Positions 1 to 8,479 of a stretch of DNA of 64,000 nt are shown here, one piece after another. The DNA comes from Maricaulis sp. (GTDB lineage: Bacteria; Pseudomonadota; Alphaproteobacteria; Caulobacterales; Maricaulaceae). The notes beneath the pieces were generated by a model. The model had not been told where the DNA came from, did not search any database, and saw nothing but the letters and a program-made list of their open reading frames with translations. Position numbers and translations under genes: made by a program. The stretch is from NCBI GenBank assembly GCA_002692855.1, contig NZMJ01000046.1:129018-193017 (forward strand), written 5' to 3'. Numbering within the stretch: the first letter of the stretch is position 1; each line of letters starts with the position of its first letter.

Positions 1-1
1 C

Positions 2-1528
2 ATGCAGCTGGTCAAGAACCTCCTCCTGACGCCGGAACGCTCGATCCGGCGCAAGGTGCAGGAAATGCGTCTGGCCTGGGCGCTCGAACGCCAGATCCCG
101 AAGACCGAGATTCTCGAACTTTATCTCAACCGCATCTATCTGGGCGCGGGTGCCTATGGCCTCGAGGCCGCTGCGCGGCGTTACTTCGACAAGCCGGCCT
201 CCGAACTGACGCTCGCAGAAGCGGCACTCATCGCTGGTCTGCCGCAGGCGCCCAGCCGTCTTGATCCGCTGCGCAACCTGCCTGACGCCCGCGACCGCGC
301 CACCGAGGTCCTGTTCGCGATGGAGGCGGCGGGTTTCATCACAGAAAGCCAGCGGCACGCTGCCGTTCTGGAACCCGCGACGCCCGTGCGAACCATCGCC
401 GAGGACGCGCCCAGCCCCGAAATCTTCGGCTACACCTTTGATTATGCCCTGCAACTGGCGAACGACCTGTTGCCGGACGCGCCCACGGACCTCGTGATCC
501 GCACCACGATCGACCCCGCCTTGCAGGCAGGTGCCCACAACGCGATCCATGACCTGCTGGCGGCCGAAGGCGAAGCCGAGCGCGCCGGTCAGGCCGCACT
601 GGTCGCACTGGATTCAGACGGATCTGTGCGCGCAATGGTGGGCGGCCGTGATTACGGCGACAGCCAGTTCAACCGCGCCGTTCAGGCGCGCAGGCAGCCG
701 GGTTCTGCATTCAAGCCCATCGTCTTTGCAGCCGCCATCGAGGCCGGCCTGTCACCCTTCACCACCTATATGGACGAACCGATCGACATCGATGGCTGGT
801 CGCCGCGCAATTTCGGCGGCACCTATCGCGGGCGGGTCACGATGCGCGAGGCGCTGCGTCGGTCCATCAATACCGTCGCCGCACAGATCGCCGCCGAGAT
901 TGGTATCGAAGCGGTGGTCGACATGGGTCGCCGTTTGGGGATCGAGAGCGAATTGCCGCCCCTGCCCGCGCTGTCGCTCGGCACGGCCGAGGTCAACCTG
1001 CTGGAACTGACCGGGGCCTATTCGACCATCGCCCATGACGGCGAGCGACGGCGTCCCTTCCTGATCACCGGGATCACCGACACGCGCGGCCACACGCTTT
1101 ACGAACACGAGGCGCGTCCCGGCGTCCGCGAAGTCGACCCGGACGTCGCGCAAACTGTCTCCACCCTGCTCCAGGACGTCGTCCAGAACGGCACCGGCCA
1201 GGCGGCGCGCATGGGCAATCGCCCCGTAGCGGGGAAGACAGGCACCAGCCAGTCTTACCGCGACGCCTGGTTTGTGGGGTTCAGCGCCGACTACACCGCC
1301 GGTGTCTGGGTGGGAAATGACGATGATACGCCGACTGCCGACGTCACTGGCGGCAGCCTGCCGGCGCGCATCTGGCAACGCTTCATGACGGTGGCGCACG
1401 AGGATCTGCCGGTTCGCCCGCTCAGCGCTCCGGCGCCGCGTGACCGGACCGAGCGCGAGGAACGCCAGATTGCCTACTACTCGTCCTTGTCGCGGGCTTT
1501 CGCCGCGGAAGCGTCCCGCATTCCCTGA
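2..1528 (+). CDS. Class A penicillin-binding protein (PBP1A family), 5' end outside the window
   Basis: Bifunctional peptidoglycan glycosyltransferase/transpeptidase that polymerises and crosslinks the cell wall in the periplasm. The visible 508 residues start inside the GT51 glycosyltransferase domain (QLVKNLLL then YLNRIYLG), so the true start and membrane anchor lie left of the window; the ATG at position 2 is an internal Met. The transpeptidase domain follows, with the serine motif SAFK near residue 235, SIN near 288 and KTGTS near 412. It ends about 95 residues after KTGTS, without a long C-terminal extension. Its 3' end overlaps the convergent sodium-channel gene by about 50 bases. The family is secure; the exact paralogue name is not. 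Confidence 0.93.
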   Translation: MQLVKNLLLTPERSIRRKVQEMRLAWALERQIPKTEILELYLNRIYLGAGAYGLEAAARRYFDKPASELTLAEAALIAGLPQAPSRLDPLRNLPDARDRATEVLFAMEAAGFITESQRHAAVLEPATPVRTIAEDAPSPEIFGYTFDYALQLANDLLPDAPTDLVIRTTIDPALQAGAHNAIHDLLAAEGEAERAGQAALVALDSDGSVRAMVGGRDYGDSQFNRAVQARRQPGSAFKPIVFAAAIEAGLSPFTTYMDEPIDIDGWSPRNFGGTYRGRVTMREALRRSINTVAAQIAAEIGIEAVVDMGRRLGIESELPPLPALSLGTAEVNLLELTGAYSTIAHDGERRRPFLITGITDTRGHTLYEHEARPGVREVDPDVAQTVSTLLQDVVQNGTGQAARMGNRPVAGKTGTSQSYRDAWFVGFSADYTAGVWVGNDDDTPTADVTGGSLPARIWQRFMTVAHEDLPVRPLSAPAPRDRTEREERQIAYYSSLSRAFAAEASRIP

Positions 1529-2349
1529 CCGACTTCGCTGCGCAGCGCACTGATGTCGGCCCGGATTGCCGCCAGTTCAGCGCGTAACGCGTCCCGGTCG
1601 GCACGGGCCTCGACCTCCTGGCGGTTCTCGCGCTCTTCTTCCTCATCGAAATGCTTCGCCTGCAACGAATCCACGATGACCGCGATGAACAGGTTCAGGA
1701 TTGCGAAGCTGGTCAGCACAATGAAGACCAGGAAGAATATCCAGGCAAAGCTGACCTCGGCCATGACGGGCCGCGCCACTTCCATCGCCCAGCCCTCGAG
1801 CGTCATCACCTGGAACAGGGTGAAGGCCGATCCGCCCAGGCTGCCGAACAGGTCCGGGTTGGAGATCCCGAACAGCTTGGTTGCCATCACGGCCGAGACG
1901 TAAAACATCAGGCCCAGCACCATGATGATGGCGCCCATGCCCGGAATGGCGCGCATCAGCGCCTCGACCACCTTGCGCATCTCCGGCATGACCGAGAACA
2001 GGCGGAAGACGCGCAGGATGCGCAGCGCCCGAAGAACGGTGAAGGCGCCCGCATCGGGGAAGAGCGAAACGCCGACCACGATCACGTCAAACCAGTTCCA
2101 CCCCGACTTGAAGAAGCGCGGGCCGTAAGCGACCATTTTCAGGAACAATTCCGCCACGAAGATCGACACGATCACCATGTCGATGACGGGCAAGGCCCGG
2201 TCGAACCATTCCGCTTCCAGCGGATAGGTCTCCAGCCCCAGCGTGACGGCGTTGAACAGGATCAGCGCGGTGATGAAATTCAGGAATGCCGGTCGCTCGA
2301 CGAACGTGACCAGCCTGCCTCGCCAGCCTGATTGCGATTCTTCCTGCAT
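1477..2349 (-). CDS. Bacterial voltage-gated sodium channel (NaChBac/BacNav type)
   Basis: One-domain, six-helix inner-membrane cation channel that assembles as a tetramer. In 290 residues one sees S1 near 22-38, S2 and S3 at about 52-98, an S4 sensor with four arginines at three-residue spacing (LRALRILRVFR, about 106-116), a pore loop with FTLFQVMTLEGWAM at about 176-189, S6 at about 203-228, and an acidic, coiled-coil tail (about 234-275) typical of the family's tetramerising C terminus. Known filters read TLESWAS or TLESWSM, so Ser is replaced by Gly here. I chose the ATG at 2349 because GGGGAG lies just upstream and S1 then begins after about 20 residues; the longer ORF to 2388 adds non-conserved sequence. 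Confidence 0.93.
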   Translation of the reverse strand: MQEESQSGWRGRLVTFVERPAFLNFITALILFNAVTLGLETYPLEAEWFDRALPVIDMVIVSIFVAELFLKMVAYGPRFFKSGWNWFDVIVVGVSLFPDAGAFTVLRALRILRVFRLFSVMPEMRKVVEALMRAIPGMGAIIMVLGLMFYVSAVMATKLFGISNPDLFGSLGGSAFTLFQVMTLEGWAMEVARPVMAEVSFAWIFFLVFIVLTSFAILNLFIAVIVDSLQAKHFDEEEERENRQEVEARADRDALRAELAAIRADISALRSEVGQGMRDASAAKARDKDE

Positions 2350-2493
2350 CGTCCGCTCCCCTGCACCGCGCCTCTGGTATCGAACCACCGGGCGGATCGC
2401 AACGGTTTCAGCACTGCATTAACCGCGTCCGGGTACAGTTTTTTTACATGTGACACCTAGACCGGACGGGCGGACAATGAGGGGCGACCGGTC

Positions 2494-3576
2494 ATGGCGG
2501 TAATTTCCAGGCTCAACAATCTCGTCGACCTCGCCAGGGAAAAGTCGAGCGACCGCCGCCGCGACCTGCTCCGCGAGGTCGCCGACCTGTTCTTTGAAGA
2601 ACCGCCCGTCGAGGGCAGCGGCGAGCAATCCGAGTTCGACACGGTGTTGTCGCGCCTTGCCGCCCAGACGGCCACCGAAGCACGCGCCGAGCTGTCGCGC
2701 CGCTTTGCCGATGCCCCCCTAGCACCGCGAAATCTCGTCATGCAGCTGGCCCGGGACGCCATCGAGGTCGCTGCACCCATCTTGCAAAAATCGAACGCCC
2801 TGAATGAAAACGACCTCGTTGCGCTCGCCGAGGAACTGGGTCAGGATCATCTGAACCAGATGTCGGTCCGTGAAACCGTTCCGGAACGTGTTTCGGCAGC
2901 CATCGTGCGCCGCGGCGACGACCGCACGGTCGCGCGCCTGATCAGCAACGAAGGCGCCCGTCTGTCGCGTCAGACCTATGAGGAAGTGACCGAGCGTGCG
3001 GAGACCAACGCCGAGCTGGCCGCCCCTCTGATCCAGCGCAAGGAAACACCGGTCGACCTGTTGAACGACCTCGTGGCCGTCGTCGAAACGCAATTGCGCG
3101 AGCGCATCCTGAAACGCTTCGAGAGCGTTGATCCGGAGGTGCTTGAAGAAGCCATGCAGGCCTCCCACAACCGCCTGGAAGCGCGGATGGCCGCCGATGC
3201 CGAGATCCAGGAAGCCACCCGCTACATCAACAGCATGAAAGTGCGCAAACAGTTCGACGGCGCATTGCTGGCCAAGCTGATGCGCGAGCGTCAGTTCGCA
3301 AAGCTGGCGGTGGGCCTCGCCGACATGTCCGGGCTCGACTACCGCTCGGCACGCATGGCGATCGAACACGAATCCGTCGATCCGTTGTGCCTGATCTGCA
3401 AGGCAGGCGGTCTCGACCGCTCCCTGTTCGTCACAATGGCAGTCCTGCGCAATGCCGGTCGCACCGCAGATGCGCTGCGCGATGCCAAGGAGTACGGCCA
3501 GATCTTCGACTCGATCACGGATCGCGACGCCCAGCGCGCCATGCGCTTCATGATGCTGCGCCGCGACGCCGCCTAG
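2494..3576 (+). CDS. DUF2336 domain-containing protein
   Basis: A 360-residue, almost entirely alpha-helical cytoplasmic protein without signal peptide or membrane segments. It has the repeated helical layout and the LMRERQFAKLAVGLADMS-type stretch that I recognise from alphaproteobacterial DUF2336 proteins, which have no settled biochemical function. Repeated helical units such as RVSAAIVRRGDD and NAELAAPLIQRKE suggest a HEAT-like solenoid (inference). GAGGGG about nine bases upstream supports the ATG. It diverges from the sodium channel, and its stop codon overlaps the stop of the mechanosensitive channel gene (ctag). A second, divergent DUF2336 gene lies at 22.4 kb. Confidence 0.88.
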   Translation: MAVISRLNNLVDLAREKSSDRRRDLLREVADLFFEEPPVEGSGEQSEFDTVLSRLAAQTATEARAELSRRFADAPLAPRNLVMQLARDAIEVAAPILQKSNALNENDLVALAEELGQDHLNQMSVRETVPERVSAAIVRRGDDRTVARLISNEGARLSRQTYEEVTERAETNAELAAPLIQRKETPVDLLNDLVAVVETQLRERILKRFESVDPEVLEEAMQASHNRLEARMAADAEIQEATRYINSMKVRKQFDGALLAKLMRERQFAKLAVGLADMSGLDYRSARMAIEHESVDPLCLICKAGGLDRSLFVTMAVLRNAGRTADALRDAKEYGQIFDSITDRDAQRAMRFMMLRRDAA

Positions 3577-4790
3577 CTTGAACTGCCGCCATCCTCGCCA
3601 CGCGCGCCCGGCAGCAGGGTTTGCTGAACGGGGCGGCCATCTCTCGCCTTTTGCTGCGGCGGCATGAAGGCCTCGGCGCCATCGTCGAAATAGATGGTCT
3701 GGGACGGGAAGGCGAAGCCGGTTCCGGCCCCTTCGACGATATCCTTGATGCGGAAGGCCAGGTCTTCCTTGATCCGCAGCCACTCGCCCCAGTCCCGCGT
3801 GATCGTGAAACAGTAGAGCATGATGTCGATCGAGGACGGCCCAAAGCTGTCGACCCGCACGAATTGCGGCACATCGGGCGGCCCGGCGAACTCTTCATTG
3901 CCGCTCACATAGTCGCTGATCTGCTGGCAGATATGCCGCAGCTGGTCGGCGGTCGTTTTATACTCGACGCCGATCATCCAGTAGATCCGGCGGTGCGACA
4001 TGCGAGAGAAATTGATCACCGCATTGTCGGACAATTCGGCATTCGGGACATAGACCGGTCCCTTGTCGAAGCGGCGCACGACCGTCGACCGGAAATTGAT
4101 CCGCTCGACCGTGCCCTCGACCACCCCGTCGACCTTGATCCAGTCACCCGGCAGGAAGCGGCGCTCCGTCAGGATCAGGATTCCGGCGATCAAATTGCGG
4201 AACAGGTCCTGCGCGCCCAGCCCGACCGCCACCCCGAACAGGCCGAGACCGGCAATGATCGGTCCGACCGGGATATCCCAGATCTGGAGGACGGCCGCCG
4301 CCCCGACGACGACGAAAATCACGCGCAACGACTTTTCGATCCAGTCGAGCATCACCGTGCTGAGGACACGGCGCAGCCCGGCCATCGATCGGAGGACGGG
4401 TTTCACGGCATTGTGCAGCGCCCAGAAGATCACGACGGCGATCAGCGACTGGATCAGCCGCGTTCCGGCCATGAACGGCCCTTCAAACCCGAGAATCTGG
4501 ATGGCGACGAACAGACCGATGATGACCGGGATCAGCTTCAGCGGACCCGACAGGGCATCGAGAACGGCGTTGTCCATCGTCGTCTGGGTCTTGTCGGCTA
4601 TGCCCTTCAGGGCGCCGATGATCCAGCGCGAGATCAGGCCGCGCAGTGCCAGTCCCAACATGAGGACCAGCATCGCCAGGATGCCGTCACCGATGCTCGC
4701 GCCGAGAAAACTCGTCTGCCAGACTTCCGTGACATTGGCCCACAGCGCTGTGGCACCGTCTTCGACCGTTTGCAGGGGTTCCGTCGTCAA
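3573..4790 (-). CDS. Mechanosensitive ion channel, MscS family
   Basis: Inner-membrane tension-gated channel that protects against osmotic downshock. About four hydrophobic segments precede the MscS core: the pore-lining helix is rich in Gly and Ala (IIAGLGLFGVAVGLGAQDLF) and is followed by the beta domain (LPGDWIKVDGVVEGTVERI) and a C-terminal alpha/beta domain. The ORF track starts at 4865, but that overlaps prfC by about 80 bases. A TTG at 4790 overlaps the prfC stop as TTGA and has AAGGAGAG upstream, giving about 405 residues and implying translational coupling. I prefer TTG; start-site data would decide. Confidence 0.86.
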   Translation of the reverse strand: MTTEPLQTVEDGATALWANVTEVWQTSFLGASIGDGILAMLVLMLGLALRGLISRWIIGALKGIADKTQTTMDNAVLDALSGPLKLIPVIIGLFVAIQILGFEGPFMAGTRLIQSLIAVVIFWALHNAVKPVLRSMAGLRRVLSTVMLDWIEKSLRVIFVVVGAAAVLQIWDIPVGPIIAGLGLFGVAVGLGAQDLFRNLIAGILILTERRFLPGDWIKVDGVVEGTVERINFRSTVVRRFDKGPVYVPNAELSDNAVINFSRMSHRRIYWMIGVEYKTTADQLRHICQQISDYVSGNEEFAGPPDVPQFVRVDSFGPSSIDIMLYCFTITRDWGEWLRIKEDLAFRIKDIVEGAGTGFAFPSQTIYFDDGAEAFMPPQQKARDGRPVQQTLLPGARGEDGGSSS

Positions 4791-6391
4791 CTTGCTTGCC
4801 CTCTCTCCTTCGTGCGGTGAAATTTCAGCTTCGGCCACTTCTCTTCCGAATAGCTCACTTCCCAAGTGCTCTTGGCCAGGAAGACGGGGTCACCGTCGAT
4901 GTCTTCCGCGATGGCGCTCTTGTGGCGTTCGCCGAAGCTCTCGATGTCGCTGTCGCTGCCGGATATCCAGCGAGCAGTTTCGTAGGGCGCGGGTTCGAAG
5001 GTGACGTCGAGATTGTATTCCGCAGAGACCCGCTCGCTCATCACTTCGAACTGGAGCTGGCCAACCGCGCCGACGATAAAGTCCCCGCCGATGACGGGAC
5101 GGAACAGCTGGGTGACGCCTTCTTCGGCGAGCGATTCCAGCGCCTTCTTCAGATGCTTCGCTTTCAGCGGGTCTTTCAGGCGCGCGCGGCGGAGCATTTC
5201 CGGCGCGAAATTCGGGAAGCCCGAGAAACGCAGCGCTCCGCTCTCGCTCAGCGAGTCGCCGACACGCAGGACACCGTGGTTCGGCACCCCGATCACATCG
5301 CCCGCATACGCCTCATCAGCAATCTCGCGGTCTTGCGCGAAGAACATCACCGGGGACGAAATCGTGATCGCCTTGCCGGTCTCCGCCTTCAGCTTCATGC
5401 CGCGTTTGAACTCGCCGGATGCCAGGCGCAGGAAGGCGATCCGGTCCCGGTGATTGGGGTCCATGTTGGCCTGCACCTTGAAGATGAAGCCGGATACTTC
5501 GCTCGCCGATGGCTCGATCACGGACGAATTGCCTTTGACGACGACCTTCTCCGGCTGCGGGCCCGGGGCGACTTCGGCCAGCGCGTCAATCAGTTCGCGG
5601 ACGCCATAGCGGCGAAGGGCAGAGCCGAAATAGACCGGCGTCAGATGACCCTCGCGGTAGGACTGGTCGTTGAAGGGCGGGCACACCTCGCGCGCCATTT
5701 CTGCGCCTTCACGCAGCTCGGCCAGTTCGTCGTCGGGCAGTACGTACGAGATGGCGGGGTCGTCCAGGGAGACCCGCTTGGCCCCCTTGCCCGGTTCGAC
5801 ACCCTCGGCGCCGGGAAAGATCAGGAAGTCATTCTTGCGAACATCCATGACACCCTTGAAGCGCCGCCCCGACCCGGACGGCCACTGCATGGGCGCCACG
5901 TCGAGCGCCAGCTTGTCCTGGATGTCGTCTAGCAGCGCCTCGGGCTCCATCGCCTCCCGGTCCATCTTGTTGATGAAGGTCAGGATCGGGATGTCACGCA
6001 GGCGGCAGACCTCGACGAGCTTCAGCGTGCGCGGCTCCACGCCGCGCGCCGCGTCGAGCACCATCACGGCGCTGTCTGCGGCCGTCAGCGTGCGATAGGT
6101 GTCTTCCGAGAAGTCTTCGTGGCCCGGCGTGTCGAGCAGGTTGAAGCGCAGACCCTGGTGCTCGAACGTCATCACCGAAGCCGACACCGAAATGCCCCGG
6201 TCGCGCTCGATCTTCATCCAGTCGGACCGCGTGCGCCGGTTCTCGCCGCGCGCGCGCACCTGTCCGGCCAGGTGAATGGCGCCGGATGCTAGCAGCACGT
6301 TTTCCGTCAGCGTGGTCTTGCCGGCATCAGGGTGGGAGATGATTGCGAATGTACGGCGGCGGGCCCACTCGCCCGTGTTTTCGGTCGACAT
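4787..6391 (-). CDS. prfC: Peptide chain release factor 3
   Basis: Translational GTPase that recycles RF1 and RF2 from the ribosome after termination. The 534 residues match the family length (529 in E. coli). G motifs are in order: SHPDAGKTTL (P-loop, near residue 20), the switch I region ending DRGISVSAS, DTPGHEDF and NKMD. The prfC-type C terminus follows, including GGDFIVGAVGQLQFEV. The ATG at 6391 begins MSTENTGEW, directly before the GTPase domain; the upstream ORF extension is non-homologous. The downstream mscS gene overlaps the stop, so the two genes are probably co-translated. Confidence 0.95.
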   Translation of the reverse strand: MSTENTGEWARRRTFAIISHPDAGKTTLTENVLLASGAIHLAGQVRARGENRRTRSDWMKIERDRGISVSASVMTFEHQGLRFNLLDTPGHEDFSEDTYRTLTAADSAVMVLDAARGVEPRTLKLVEVCRLRDIPILTFINKMDREAMEPEALLDDIQDKLALDVAPMQWPSGSGRRFKGVMDVRKNDFLIFPGAEGVEPGKGAKRVSLDDPAISYVLPDDELAELREGAEMAREVCPPFNDQSYREGHLTPVYFGSALRRYGVRELIDALAEVAPGPQPEKVVVKGNSSVIEPSASEVSGFIFKVQANMDPNHRDRIAFLRLASGEFKRGMKLKAETGKAITISSPVMFFAQDREIADEAYAGDVIGVPNHGVLRVGDSLSESGALRFSGFPNFAPEMLRRARLKDPLKAKHLKKALESLAEEGVTQLFRPVIGGDFIVGAVGQLQFEVMSERVSAEYNLDVTFEPAPYETARWISGSDSDIESFGERHKSAIAEDIDGDPVFLAKSTWEVSYSEEKWPKLKFHRTKERGQAS

Positions 6392-6456
6392 GTGATTATG
6401 GTCCGGTCTGATCTTGCCGCGCGGGGTAAACGCTCCGGCGCGGGCGTGCAAGCGGG

Positions 6457-6789
6457 CTAGCCCTCTTCGACCGGTTCCGTGAGGAAGTGGCGCCCGTGCC
6501 GGTCCTCGATTTCGACAACCCACAGATCAGGGTCCCGGTCCATGGCCCGGCGGATATGCGCATCGGCCTGGGCTTCAGGAACGATCCCGTTGGGCCGCGT
6601 CCAGATACGCTCCCCTTCGAAATTCCGGGCCGGAACAAAGGTCTCGCAGCTGCCGTCCAGCCGCATCACCTTGACCCACACGGCACCGGCATCCCGATCA
6701 CCACGGGCCACGACCATGCCCATCGCCCCGCCCGACTGTGCGCGGCGCAGCAAGGCCTGCACCCAGATTTCTGCTTTCAGCTCGCTCAT
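6457..6789 (-). CDS. DUF1491 family protein
   Basis: A small cytoplasmic protein of 110 residues without membrane segments or signal peptide. Features I recognise from DUF1491 of alphaproteobacteria are the N-terminal KAEIWVQALLRRAQSGG, the central GDRDAGAVWVKV and the C-terminal DPDLWVVEIEDR. No biochemical role is established. The gene lies about 65 bases upstream of prfC on the same strand and could share its promoter. It is divergent from the BcsB-like gene across a 57-base gap. Confidence 0.78.
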   Translation of the reverse strand: MSELKAEIWVQALLRRAQSGGAMGMVVARGDRDAGAVWVKVMRLDGSCETFVPARNFEGERIWTRPNGIVPEAQADAHIRRAMDRDPDLWVVEIEDRHGRHFLTEPVEEG

Positions 6790-6846
6790 AACCGTTGATG
6801 GCCGCCCAATTGCTTAATAAAGTGTAAAGGCGGTGGGGAGCGCATC

Positions 6847-8442
6847 ATGTTTGTAAGGGTATTGAGTGGGGGCTTCGGCCTCATAGTGTTGTTTTTCTTG
6901 GCGTTTGTTGCAAACGCGCAGGAGACGGCAACCAGCGGATCTGAAATCCGGACACTGTCCGATCTTGATCCATCTGCCAATTCCCGGCTCATTTCGGCCG
7001 GATCATCAAGCCAGATTCTCGATTTCCGGCTTCCTCCCAATATTTCTGCACAATCGGCACGGTTGGCACTCGCCGTGCGCGGCACTGCCGCCAGTCAGGG
7101 CGAGTTGTCTGTGACCGTCAACGGTCAACCTGCCGGGCAAATCATCGTTCGGGCCACCGAAAATTCGGTCATCGACATTCCGGGCGACATGCTTCAATCC
7201 GGCGCCAACACGGTCTCGCTCACGGCCAATGCTGCCGACGGCGACTGGCTGGTCGATGGGCGCCGCTCCCGGCTTCAGGTCAATTTTATCCGCGCCCGCC
7301 GCCCCGCTACGCTGGGCGAAGTCGAAGAGGCCCTGGCGGCTGATTTCGGCGCCATTCGCCGCGTCGCGATTGAAGACACGCGCGGCCCGCGCGCGGTCGA
7401 AGCCCTTGCGGCGCAGGCCATAGCCCTGCGCGCCGGACGGGTGCCGTTGTTTACGCATGACCGCTCCGGCGCAGACCTTTACCTGGTATTCGAAAGCGGC
7501 GGTGATCTGGGCCTGACCGGACCGGAAGTCGTCCTCGACGTCACGGACGGGGTCGGCATCCATGTTCGCGGCCGGAATGCGACCGAGACCGAGGCCGCGG
7601 CCCGCCTGTTCGCGGCGCGCTCCTTTCAGGGTCTGGGAACGCGCTTCACCATCGCCGAGGCGCTGGCGGCTCCGCGCCTGCAATCCGATGCTGCGCCTGC
7701 CCTGACGGATGACGGAACGGAATTGTCCCGTTTTGCGCGCCGGTCTTTCCCGTTCGGCGCTGATCACGGTGCGCGCACGGCGGTTGTCCTCGACCAGTTT
7801 GAAGGCGATTCCCGCCTTGCGGCCTTCTCCCTCCTCTCGCGCGTCGTCCTCACCACGGGCGAAGCCTGGCTCTATGCCTCCTATGGCGAGACCACTGCGG
7901 GCGTGTCGAGCGACAGCCACCTGGTGGTGATCGGGCCGGACATCACGGAAGACCGGGCCTTCATGGCGCGGGTGCCTGAGGAAATGCGCGCCGCGCTTCG
8001 CGCCGCGGACCGCGCGGTCGGACGCCGGTCGGGCTTCCGCCTTGCCGCCTCGGCCTATGCCGAAAGCGAAGACGGATCAGCCCCCGAGGGAGATCCGTCA
8101 GGCGTCGTGGCCGTGTTCGAGGATCCCTCGGTCGAGGGCCGCTGGATCGCCGCCTTTACCGCCCCGGACAACACCTCCTTTGCCGATGCCGCCGCAACGC
8201 TGGCACGGTCGGACTTGTGGCTGGCACTCCAGGGACGTGCGGCGCTCTGGACGGCATCGGGGATCACCCCGTTCGACTTCACTCCCGCGCCCGCACCCTC
8301 GCTCGGCCAGCGGGCGAGCAACCTGAATTTCTATCCGCGCGAATTCGCGATGGCGTTCTTCACGCTGGCCCTCCTCTTCGTGATGCGCGGCATGTGGCTG
8401 CGCCGCCGCCGCGTTCACGCGATGTCAAAGGGTTCACGCTAG
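6847..8442 (+). CDS. BcsB-like membrane-anchored periplasmic protein
   Basis: A 531-residue exported protein. An N-terminal signal peptide ends near FVANAQE (about residue 24), beta-rich domains follow (LPPNISAQSARLALAVRG and ELSVTVNGQPAGQI resemble the carbohydrate-binding-like repeat of BcsB), and one C-terminal helix (FAMAFFTLALLFVMRGMW) with an RRRR tail anchors it in the inner membrane. This layout is that of the cellulose synthase subunit BcsB, but canonical BcsB is longer and sits beside bcsA, and no synthase lies in this window. GGGGAG precedes the ATG. The secreted-protein gene 37 bases downstream probably shares its transcript. Superfamily membership is likely; a role in cellulose making is not shown. 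Confidence 0.65.
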   Translation: MFVRVLSGGFGLIVLFFLAFVANAQETATSGSEIRTLSDLDPSANSRLISAGSSSQILDFRLPPNISAQSARLALAVRGTAASQGELSVTVNGQPAGQIIVRATENSVIDIPGDMLQSGANTVSLTANAADGDWLVDGRRSRLQVNFIRARRPATLGEVEEALAADFGAIRRVAIEDTRGPRAVEALAAQAIALRAGRVPLFTHDRSGADLYLVFESGGDLGLTGPEVVLDVTDGVGIHVRGRNATETEAAARLFAARSFQGLGTRFTIAEALAAPRLQSDAAPALTDDGTELSRFARRSFPFGADHGARTAVVLDQFEGDSRLAAFSLLSRVVLTTGEAWLYASYGETTAGVSSDSHLVVIGPDITEDRAFMARVPEEMRAALRAADRAVGRRSGFRLAASAYAESEDGSAPEGDPSGVVAVFEDPSVEGRWIAAFTAPDNTSFADAAATLARSDLWLALQGRAALWTASGITPFDFTPAPAPSLGQRASNLNFYPREFAMAFFTLALLFVMRGMWLRRRRVHAMSKGSR

Positions 8443-8479
8443 CCTCCCGCTCCTTATTGTCGGAGTCGGGGCAGCTCAC

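Noticed and set aside
2719-3783. Minus-strand ORF of 354 residues opposite DUF2336
   Set aside because: Shadow frame of the DUF2336 and mscS genes, with no motif or ribosome site.
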